NCBI RefSeq assembly: GCF_038432375.1
Contig: NZ_JBCAUS010000007.1
Span: forward strand, 62,001-126,000
Length of the DNA stretch: 64,000 nt
Direction: 5' to 3'
Source: Methanococcoides sp. LMO-2
GTDB lineage: Archaea; Halobacteriota; Methanosarcinia; Methanosarcinales; Methanosarcinaceae
Below the pieces are notes generated by a model that was not told the DNA's origin, searched no databases, and was given only the letters and a program-made list of their open reading frames with translations. Both the position numbers and the translations under genes were made by a program. Of this stretch, positions 25,170 through 32,443 are shown one piece after another; position 1 is the first letter of the stretch, and every line of letters begins with the position of its first letter.

Positions 25170-26423
25170 GTGGTTTTCGATACAGATTCCTGCCTGATGA
25201 AGAAAAGAGAGGAACGTTTTTCAGGTAATGAAAATGAAGAACTTCTGTATGAGATAGTCATGCGTATCCATGAACATCCCTGCAAACTCGTCCTTGCAAT
25301 TACAGGAGGAGGAGCTGAAGCTATCGGACAGCTCCTGAGATACGGTGGAGGTTCCTCGACGGTCCTTGAAGCCATCGTTCCGTACAATTCTGGAGCTCTT
25401 GACGACCTTATTGGAAGGAAGCCCAAGAAATACGCATCACCAGCTACCGTCAGGGCTATGGCAATGGCAACATACCGACGTGCATTATCACTTACCGAGA
25501 ATGATGAAACGGCCAATAACAGAGACTTAATAGGAGTGGCAGCTTCCTGCAAACTGACAACCGGAAGTGGGGAGCGTGAAGGCCGTGAACATGAGATATA
25601 TGTTGGCATCCAGTCCTTTGACAGGACAGTGGAAAAGACTCTCAAAATCACAAAAGGGCGCTCCAGACAGGAAGAAGAGCACATCGCAGCCTGCATGATA
25701 ATCGATTCCATAGCTAAGGAATGCGGCTGGGACGGAGAAATGCTTCTTGACCGACTATTGTCCGGGGATGAAGGTATTGAAGAAAGGGAAGCAAGTGTTT
25801 CCAGAGATATCGCCCATATGCTTGCCCGCCCGGACAGCATCATGAAACGCCCGGATCTCAAGCCGGATGTTGTCATGCTGAACCTCAATGAGAAGGCATC
25901 TGACGAGAAACCTGAGATTATCTTTTCAGGGTCTTTTAATCCCTGCCACCGTAATCACATCTTAATGGCCGAGCAGGCATCCCGTAAACTGGGGAAAAAT
26001 GTCCATTTTGAGATATCCATCACAAATGTGGACAAGCCACCAATAGATTTCATATCGCTTCAGGAAAGGCTGGACTCACTTAAGGAATACAGGGACAGGG
26101 ATTTTCTGGGAAATATTTACCTCACTGTAGCCCCGCTTTTCATCCAGAAAGCGAAGGTCTTTGAGAACGCCACGTTCATCATTGGTGCTGATACCGCCAT
26201 CCGCCTGTTCAAGGTGAGATACTACCGCAACGAGGACGACATGAGGAACATGCTGGCAGAGTTTAGGGAAAAGAACATCCATTTCCTGGTGTTCAGGAGA
26301 AAGGCTGTGCAGCTGAATATCGAGCCGGAGATCTCCGACCTCTGTGAAGTGGTGTCACTGGAAGAGTATGAGGACAACGGCATCTCATCCTCTGATATCA
26401 GGAAAGAGATGGGCATTGAATGA
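25170..26423 (+). CDS. CinA-like (PncC) domain fused to a NadD-like nucleotidyltransferase
   Basis: Two-domain protein of 417 residues. Residues about 20-200 resemble the C-terminal CinA/PncC domain, which in bacteria deamidates nicotinamide mononucleotide (segments ITGGGAEAIGQLL and LIGVAASCKLT). Residues about 245-417 form an HxxH nucleotidyltransferase of the nicotinate/nicotinamide mononucleotide adenylyltransferase kind: GSFNPCHRNH, FIIGADTAIRL and the C-terminal GISSSDIRKE. This combination suggests a pyridine-nucleotide salvage enzyme. The start is uncertain: GTG 25170 gives the full frame, and ATG 25197 is an alternative; neither has a clear ribosome site, so the mRNA may be leaderless. 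Confidence 0.8.
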   Translation: MVFDTDSCLMKKREERFSGNENEELLYEIVMRIHEHPCKLVLAITGGGAEAIGQLLRYGGGSSTVLEAIVPYNSGALDDLIGRKPKKYASPATVRAMAMATYRRALSLTENDETANNRDLIGVAASCKLTTGSGEREGREHEIYVGIQSFDRTVEKTLKITKGRSRQEEEHIAACMIIDSIAKECGWDGEMLLDRLLSGDEGIEEREASVSRDIAHMLARPDSIMKRPDLKPDVVMLNLNEKASDEKPEIIFSGSFNPCHRNHILMAEQASRKLGKNVHFEISITNVDKPPIDFISLQERLDSLKEYRDRDFLGNIYLTVAPLFIQKAKVFENATFIIGADTAIRLFKVRYYRNEDDMRNMLAEFREKNIHFLVFRRKAVQLNIEPEISDLCEVVSLEEYEDNGISSSDIRKEMGIE

Positions 26424-26516
26424 GATACCTTAATGCTTCTTTTTGTAATTTTTAACTTCTGAAATAATAAGGTTGCTGCTATTAAATATTTATATAAACC
26501 ATTAGCCGGAAGACTT

Positions 26517-26565
26517 GCCAGAACAACCTGTCCTCCCTAACGAAAGGGAGACAGCTGGCAGGTGG
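26517..26565 (+). promoter_or_regulatory. Stem-loop in the 5' leader of the 1390-residue gene
   Basis: A long hairpin directly precedes the ribosome site: GCCAG 26517-26521 pairs with CTGGC 26555-26559, CTGT 26528-26531 with ACAG 26551-26554, and CTCCCT 26533-26538 with AGGGAG 26545-26550, with a 6-nt bulge and a 6-nt loop. GGTGG (26561-26565) and the ATG follow at once. TATA-like TATTTATATAAACC lies at 26487-26500, so the hairpin fills most of the 5' leader and could control translation or stability. Confidence 0.65.
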
Positions 26566-26569
26566 AACC

Positions 26570-29500
26570 ATGAAAAACGAATCTGTGAGAGTCCCGCGAA
26601 CTCCACAGGAAAGAAAAACGAAGCTATCCGCACATAATTATAGCAACCCACTGGTAAAAGTGAGAGCACTCGTCAGCAGCAACGATGCCTACATCCCTTT
26701 CTCGGTCATCGGCATCTTTGTGATACTTGGAGCCGTGCTTACCTCAGCCTACTTTTTGCAGATGGACTATGAGATCGCACAGACGATATATACCACCGAG
26801 AAGACGGACCCTGAAAAGGTTGCCATCGGTTTTGCTTCTGCGGACCTGTCAAGGTGTCTCAATTATGCAGGGATGGAAGCTCTGAAATGGAAAGGTGAGC
26901 ACCCCATCATCCAGCCTGTGAACTCTTCCGGAGGCACGACCTCGGAAGATGATTTCATGGTCAATGCCCGAACGCATGACCTTGAGCCCGGAGATGCATT
27001 GTACATCAGGATCGACCTGCCATCGGATGTATGGTACAGCATCTCTTCGATCTGGAAGAACCAGAGCATCATACTGAGGATAAAGGACAGCAACGGTCAG
27101 ACAATTGATTCCGTGGACTACGGGGAAGCAGTGAGCTTCTGGAAAACGGTGTCGTTCGAGGAGAACTTCCTGCTGCCCCAAGAAATGGAACCTGGCTACG
27201 GTACCATCGAACTTGACTGCGGAGGCAGTGTGAAGGCCACTGACTGGTTCAGCGTAGCCATGAACCCTGTGAAGGATATATCGGCAAACCATTTCAACGA
27301 GCTGATCACAGGGAACTACCAGTACAACAATTATGTCTATGACAGGTATGCAATCAACGTGGAGCCGGACATCGAGCCATACCGGATACTCATCGAAGAG
27401 ATCAACGGGACACTTGAAAGGCAGATAAACGATGACAACCGGACATATCCCATCTACTACACATTCACCATCCGGAACCTGAACTACACCCTCGTTGACC
27501 TTGAGACCGGTGAGTCCTTCGATCGCAGCATGGACATCTCCACGCTTGTGACATCAAGGGAACCGTTGCTGGAAGAGCTTACCACGGAATATGAGCGATC
27601 ACTGAACAGTGCCGAGACATCGAATATCGTCCTCGGTGCCATGAACATACGGTCGTTCACCTACGGACCCTGGCAACATTATGCCAACGGTCCGCTGAAC
27701 ATTATCACCAACCCGGCACTGGCATCTGCTGTGAATGCAGGAACCGCCTATTCCCAGAAGCGCACGTTCGACTCTGTGGACCCGTGGGCTCTGATGTATA
27801 CCACATACTACAATGGCAAAGTGTTCTACGAGGACGTTCACGGGACAGCTGACGAGTATGAGATTAATGGATCTAATGGCTCCAACAGCTCTGTAAACCT
27901 TACATCCGTCTATGATGATCTTGCTCAGAACGGTTCCTTCAGCGTGGAGATCAGGGAAGGGATTGGCGAGTCCATGGCAGCCACAGGTACGACCTTCGAG
28001 CAGGTGGATGAACATTCAACGATACGGGTAGCAGCATCGGATTATATCCCGAGCCTGGTGGACGGCTGGGTATTCAATGACCACATCTGGACGGGGGAGC
28101 ATGACCTTGTGCATGATGTTGCCCGGGAGGTATATTCTGCCGGAGTGCAGGCGCAGGTCGTAAGGGATGGTTTCAATGATACTGTTCCGCTGTCCACCGA
28201 TACCACCGGAAGTGTGGATTCAACGTCCTATAGTTATCACACCGTTTCCTGGAAGGCATCGTATGATCTCGACGGAGAGCACACCGGGGCCATCGAACCA
28301 TCATATCTGTGGGATGAAGCATGGAGCCGGTCATACGACAGGACGGTCAAACCGAAGATCGACCCGCCCAGAGGAAGTCTCACCGGGTGGAAGGTAACTG
28401 GTGCCACTGTATCCCTTCAATCGGTGGATGCACAGGTAACGATCACGCCGGTGTTCCGCCACAGGGAGAACGACAATATGACCGGAATTGTCCGCACCGA
28501 CGGATACCTTGAGCGTGAAGACCATGTTTTCGATTGGGACGTGACATACAATATCAACTATAAGGTCACTTCCAGATGGAAGATCTACTACAAATATTAC
28601 TATACCTACAAGTGGAAGGTAATTACGGGATATCAGACAACTGAGAGCGGTGGAAGGATTCCGCAATACACACATTACTCATCAAGCGGCACAGGATCGA
28701 AGACAGAATATTATACTACCACTGAGACCCGTTCGACATCCCATCTTGAGACCGAGACCGAAAACCTTAGCATACTCTACCACCAGCGCCCGCCCACAGG
28801 CACCTACGAAGGACTCACCTCCTACGCCGACCCGGTGACCAAGGAATACCACGACACCACCATTGAGATCGACGGGATTTATCGTCAGGATCCTGCCTGC
28901 AGTGATGCCGCTGACAAATACAGAGAACTTTACGTCGATATCCACGAGATCGAGACCCGTTACATGCTGTTCCCAAATGACTTCTACCTCCAGGAACGGA
29001 AGGTGGAATGTGATATCCCCGGGTGGCTCCACAAGATGATGGCTAATGAACTGCTGGAGATGGTCGGTTCCATCGAAGCTTATGACCCGGCTGTGAACGT
29101 GTCCCTGATGAACAACCCGGGTGCAGATCCCACTATGCTCAGGTACGAGGCTGCAAAGGAGCTGACAGACGACCTTTACGAGGACATGGATTATTACGTG
29201 AACAGACAGCAGTACCTGACGAACGGCGAGATGTACACCAACAGCGATGCAGCCCACTATATTGCTAAAAATGAGGCTTACCTGAAGCTGACGGAGGAGA
29301 TCGAATCGCAGAACCGGAAGCTGAACAGTGACCTCAATGATTACCTGCTGGAGAAGCTCACCGAGGCGAACGTGGACATCTTGGGACTTGACACCGGAGC
29401 ACTGGACAGCGTGACATCCGGCTCACTCTCACTTTTCAACAACCCTGCTTTGAGCATGGCCGGCACCGCACTGGGAACCGAGATGGGAATCATCGATACC

Positions 29501-30742
29501 ATGACCATCACAGGCATGCCGGAGAGCAAATACAACTGGACCGAAAGCATGACGCTGGTGGTGGACCAGTACCCCTATTACCTCTACCATGACCCGGATT
29601 TCGACCTGCAGGGACAATACGAACTGAAGGACCCCAAGGGCATGACCATCTACCCCCTGGGAGTGAAGAACACCTGCGTATTCTCCACCGGGATCGCAGA
29701 TGACATCGCAGGCCTGCTGGACCAGACCAGCTCCCCGGTAAAGGAAGCTACCGCACAGATGGTGAGCAGTAGCATCGAGGACCTCAGCAAAGAAGTCAAA
29801 TTACTGGAGCAGAACCTGAGCCAGCAGGCACTCCCCCTTGACACCACCGCACTGGACCAGCAGGCACTCCCCCTTGACACCACCGCACTGGACCAGCAGG
29901 TCACCGGCCTGACCACCACCTACAGCAACCAGATGAGAGAGGACATCCCCACAATGATCGCAGAAGAGATCCAAGCCGACCCGGTGGTCTCCCTATGGAT
30001 CACTGAGACCGAAGTGACCTCCATCTCACAAACCCACCTCTACAGCCTTTCCGACTCCCGGATAATCAACCAGTCCGCCGACGGCACCCTCTCAGCCGGG
30101 ATCTCCCAAAAACTGAGAGCCGAGGTCATAATGAACAATCCCAACCTCACCGGCGATGAGATGGATGCAGTCCTCAACCGTCTGGACACCGATGTCAGAA
30201 TAGGCATCGCCAACGGTATCAGCGTCGTGATCATTGACAACAGCGCCATGATCGACGCCTCCTTTGAGGCTGTCAACAGCGAACTTCAGAAGCTGACAGA
30301 CGATGCCACCAGCCAGCTCAGCGAGGACGTCGCAGAAAAGGTCAACAAACGCCTGGAAAGGACGATGAAGCATGTCCCAATGGGATTGCCGGTGCTCCCC
30401 CCGCACTGGATGTTCACTGTGAATGTCTGGACGTACGATGTGATCGGGAAGTATGAGTATTTCAGGGTGAGTGATAACGACAATGAGGTTATTCTGAATA
30501 CTTATGTGGGGCATGAGGGGCAGGTGTATGTGAGAAAGGAAGAAAGTGTGTATCACCCATTCAAAAGAAACTCAAATGAACAGTTTATTCAAATGGGCCG
30601 AAATACCCCTATTATATTCAACTTTAAAGGATATGCTGCCACCATAGTTGGATCCAGCCCAAAGGGTGTCGGTGACAAAATCGATGGTAGAACTGAGACC
30701 TCAACAGGATATTCTCAATTAATTAGCGAATTGGAGAACTAA
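26570..30742 (+). CDS. Large membrane-anchored extracellular protein, unknown family
   Basis: A 1390-residue protein anchored by one N-terminal membrane helix (about residues 42-65) after a basic cytoplasmic start; the rest should be extracellular. It is rich in Tyr, Thr, Ser and N-x-S/T sequons. Regions about 620-760 are beta-rich with Y-rich strands; residues 850 to about 1280 are mostly helical, with predicted coiled coil. Near residue 1085 there is a perfect 12-residue tandem duplication (QQALPLDTTALD). I do not recognise a named domain. The last 65 residues are encoded by distinctly AT-richer DNA. It is followed after 2 bp by a small anchored protein, suggesting a surface complex. Confidence 0.75.
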   Translation: MKNESVRVPRTPQERKTKLSAHNYSNPLVKVRALVSSNDAYIPFSVIGIFVILGAVLTSAYFLQMDYEIAQTIYTTEKTDPEKVAIGFASADLSRCLNYAGMEALKWKGEHPIIQPVNSSGGTTSEDDFMVNARTHDLEPGDALYIRIDLPSDVWYSISSIWKNQSIILRIKDSNGQTIDSVDYGEAVSFWKTVSFEENFLLPQEMEPGYGTIELDCGGSVKATDWFSVAMNPVKDISANHFNELITGNYQYNNYVYDRYAINVEPDIEPYRILIEEINGTLERQINDDNRTYPIYYTFTIRNLNYTLVDLETGESFDRSMDISTLVTSREPLLEELTTEYERSLNSAETSNIVLGAMNIRSFTYGPWQHYANGPLNIITNPALASAVNAGTAYSQKRTFDSVDPWALMYTTYYNGKVFYEDVHGTADEYEINGSNGSNSSVNLTSVYDDLAQNGSFSVEIREGIGESMAATGTTFEQVDEHSTIRVAASDYIPSLVDGWVFNDHIWTGEHDLVHDVAREVYSAGVQAQVVRDGFNDTVPLSTDTTGSVDSTSYSYHTVSWKASYDLDGEHTGAIEPSYLWDEAWSRSYDRTVKPKIDPPRGSLTGWKVTGATVSLQSVDAQVTITPVFRHRENDNMTGIVRTDGYLEREDHVFDWDVTYNINYKVTSRWKIYYKYYYTYKWKVITGYQTTESGGRIPQYTHYSSSGTGSKTEYYTTTETRSTSHLETETENLSILYHQRPPTGTYEGLTSYADPVTKEYHDTTIEIDGIYRQDPACSDAADKYRELYVDIHEIETRYMLFPNDFYLQERKVECDIPGWLHKMMANELLEMVGSIEAYDPAVNVSLMNNPGADPTMLRYEAAKELTDDLYEDMDYYVNRQQYLTNGEMYTNSDAAHYIAKNEAYLKLTEEIESQNRKLNSDLNDYLLEKLTEANVDILGLDTGALDSVTSGSLSLFNNPALSMAGTALGTEMGIIDTMTITGMPESKYNWTESMTLVVDQYPYYLYHDPDFDLQGQYELKDPKGMTIYPLGVKNTCVFSTGIADDIAGLLDQTSSPVKEATAQMVSSSIEDLSKEVKLLEQNLSQQALPLDTTALDQQALPLDTTALDQQVTGLTTTYSNQMREDIPTMIAEEIQADPVVSLWITETEVTSISQTHLYSLSDSRIINQSADGTLSAGISQKLRAEVIMNNPNLTGDEMDAVLNRLDTDVRIGIANGISVVIIDNSAMIDASFEAVNSELQKLTDDATSQLSEDVAEKVNKRLERTMKHVPMGLPVLPPHWMFTVNVWTYDVIGKYEYFRVSDNDNEVILNTYVGHEGQVYVRKEESVYHPFKRNSNEQFIQMGRNTPIIFNFKGYAATIVGSSPKGVGDKIDGRTETSTGYSQLISELEN
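29824..29895 (+). repeat. 36-bp perfect tandem duplication inside a coding region
   Basis: The 36-bp unit beginning CAGGCACTCCCCCTTGACAC is present twice in direct succession, in frame, adding 12 residues to the large membrane-anchored protein. Identical copies point to a recent slippage or recombination event. Confidence 0.9.
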
Positions 30743-30744
30743 AG

Positions 30745-31335
30745 ATGATAAAAACCATCCTAATGATACTATTGCTAATACTCTCATTTTCAACAAGTGC
30801 ATTGGCATACAACCCTTATGGAGAAGTATACACATATGAAGTGTACTACAATGGAGACAAATTAGACTTAGATGCTGCAAAGCCAGTTCTAAAAATTGGT
30901 GAGCCTTTTACACTCAAATTTGAATTAACGGTTTATCAAAAAAGTTTTGTTAACGTTGTATTAACAGAATTAGGAGATGATGATTTTGTTATTTTGGAGG
31001 GACCGACTAGCAAAATGGGAGAATATACAGGTCTAACAACCCTTGAAGCAGATTCAACTCAAATTTATGAGTGGAAAATTGCACCTACTGAAAAGTGGGC
31101 AGATGGAACAATGCCCATTGACCTGCATTATGAGATATTAGACCCAAGTACTCCAGAACCAATTGTGAGTAGTACATTCACAGCAGTCCTCCCCTACATC
31201 TCCACCGAATACTACGAAGCCCCCGAACCTACACCAACAGACCACCCGGAGAGCGACACCAAACAGACCCCCGCATTTACCCTCCCGGCTGCCCTGCTGG
31301 CAATAGCACTTGTTGCCCTGCGCAAGAGGTGTTAA
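30745..31335 (+). CDS. Exported protein with C-terminal sorting tail (sarcinarray-like)
   Basis: A 196-residue protein with a signal peptide (residues 1-21, ending ALA), a beta-rich domain (about 25-150), a Pro/Thr/Glu-rich linker, and a C-terminal TPAF motif followed by a hydrophobic helix and RKRC. This tail resembles the PGF-CTERM signal recognised by archaeosortase A, with A in place of G. The size, layout and position next to a giant surface protein recall the so-called sarcinarray family of Methanosarcinaceae, but that name is a guess. Its first 450 bp are AT-rich while the tail is GC-rich, like the rest of the locus. Confidence 0.7.
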   Translation: MIKTILMILLLILSFSTSALAYNPYGEVYTYEVYYNGDKLDLDAAKPVLKIGEPFTLKFELTVYQKSFVNVVLTELGDDDFVILEGPTSKMGEYTGLTTLEADSTQIYEWKIAPTEKWADGTMPIDLHYEILDPSTPEPIVSSTFTAVLPYISTEYYEAPEPTPTDHPESDTKQTPAFTLPAALLAIALVALRKRC

Positions 31336-31351
31336 TCCTCATTTTTGAGGA
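31336..31351 (+). terminator. Hairpin after the exported protein gene
   Basis: TCCTCA at 31336-31341 pairs with TGAGGA at 31346-31351 around a T loop, directly after the stop codon. There is no long T-tract downstream, so this may stabilise the 3' end as much as terminate. Confidence 0.5.
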
Positions 31352-31432
31352 CTGGGAAGACATTCTAACAATTTGGCTTCCGTAGAATCCTATATATAAT
31401 TGAAGAGTGAAATAAGGTTGAGGAGTCAAAAT

Positions 31433-31843
31433 ATGGAATGCCTGTTCTGTAACATAATAAAGGGAGATATCCCGTCATACAAGGTCTACGAAGATGAAAC
31501 GGCCTATGCTTTTCTTGACATAAACCCCTGCTCAAAAGGACACACGGTGGTTGTCCCCAAGACACACTACGAGAACTTCACCGAGATGCCTGCCGAGGAA
31601 GCAGCTGCACTTTTTGCCACCGTAAGGATGATCGCAAGACTGGTTGAAGATGCCGTATCCGCGGACGGCTCGAACATCGGCCTGAACAACAAGCCCGCCG
31701 CCGGGCAGGCAGTTCCACATGTCCACGTCCACATCATCCCCCGCTTTGAAGGAGACAACGGAGGATCCATGCATTCAATAGTGCACGTTCCGGGAGCCGG
31801 CGATGACCTGGAAGAGATGGCAGAACTTCTTGTGATGGAGTGA
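31433..31843 (+). CDS. HIT-family hydrolase
   Basis: Histidine-triad nucleotide hydrolase or transferase of 136 residues. The start CLFCNIIKGDIPS is the usual zinc/active-site opening of HIT proteins, LDINPCSKGHTVVVPK is the conserved core, and HVHVHIIP is the catalytic histidine triad. The natural substrate is unknown; such proteins commonly hydrolyse adenosine phosphoramidates or dinucleoside polyphosphates. GAGGAG about 8 nt before ATG 31433 fixes the start, and TATATATAAT at 31391-31400 is the likely promoter. Confidence 0.95.
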   Translation: MECLFCNIIKGDIPSYKVYEDETAYAFLDINPCSKGHTVVVPKTHYENFTEMPAEEAAALFATVRMIARLVEDAVSADGSNIGLNNKPAAGQAVPHVHVHIIPRFEGDNGGSMHSIVHVPGAGDDLEEMAELLVME

Positions 31844-31862
31844 GGAGCTAATCCTCATTTTT
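31841..31862 (+). terminator. Terminator after the HIT gene
   Basis: TGAGGA at 31841-31846, overlapping the stop codon, pairs with TCCTCA at 31852-31857 with a 5-nt loop, followed by TTTTT. Confidence 0.65.
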
Positions 31863-32121
31863 GTGCTCCCCCATTTTGATCATTTAACTACATTGCTCCG
31901 CCATCCCTGAAAGTACGCTATTTTTTGAAGGCATGGCCTATTCAGGAAATTATTTTCTTCCAGTGTTCTTCTGATTATTTTCCTTTATGCACATGTGCTT
32001 TCAGCTTTTCGTCCACAATTTTAAAAGTACTGAATAACCCATATTGTTATTCATAAAAATAATATATAATATCCAAAAGGATAGCGTTAAATAATCCTAC
32101 AGTTTAACTTACGCTCAGGTC
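31863..32121. other. Intergenic region upstream of the structured leader
   Basis: No gene is visible. The sequence is AT-rich with a good TATA-like run (AATAATATATAATATCC, about 32060-32076) placed about 45-60 bp upstream of the stem-loop starting at 32122; this is probably the promoter for the structured leader and the tiny gene behind it. Confidence 0.4.
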
Positions 32122-32183
32122 ACCGGGCAGATCCTCCTAAGATCCACCCACACAGGATCGGAGCTAACTGAAAACTGCCCGGT
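32122..32183 (+). ncRNA. Nested stem-loop RNA element (leader)
   Basis: ACCGGGCAG at 32122-32130 pairs perfectly with CTGCCCGGT at 32175-32183. Inside it, CTCC 32134-32137 pairs with GGAG 32160-32163 and GATCC 32141-32145 with GGATC 32155-32159, leaving a 9-nt apical loop and internal bulges. The 62-nt element sits between a TATA box and a ribosome site (AGGAGA, 32205-32210) for a 44-codon ORF. It could be a cis-regulatory leader or a small stable RNA; no known family recognised. Confidence 0.55.
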
Positions 32184-32217
32184 ACCCAATCACCAGAAAA
32201 CTGCAGGAGATAACGAA

Positions 32218-32352
32218 ATGATAGAAGAAACCGAAAAGCCAATGGAAACATGCAAGCAGAACAGCGACAGGAACCTGTGCGTATTCATTCGCACCACGAA
32301 GACATATCACAAGTTGGCGAAGGAGCAGGAGTATTATACTGGGCCTAAGTGA
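32218..32352 (+). CDS. 44-residue ORF behind the structured leader
   Basis: Short, hydrophilic, charged peptide beginning MIEETEKPMETCKQN with two cysteines (residues 12 and 21) and no membrane segment. AGGAGA lies 7-8 nt upstream of the ATG, which supports translation. No family recognised. It may be a real small protein, a regulatory leader peptide, or the remnant of a longer gene, since the C-terminus (YYTGPK) ends abruptly before a repetitive AG-rich stretch. Confidence 0.45.
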   Translation: MIEETEKPMETCKQNSDRNLCVFIRTTKTYHKLAKEQEYYTGPK

Positions 32353-32443
32353 GTGAAGTGAAGAAGTGGTAGCGGGGAGGGAAAGTGAGCAGGTAGCTAT
32401 TGGTAATGGGAGTCAGGAATGCAAAAATAATTTAGAATCCCCA

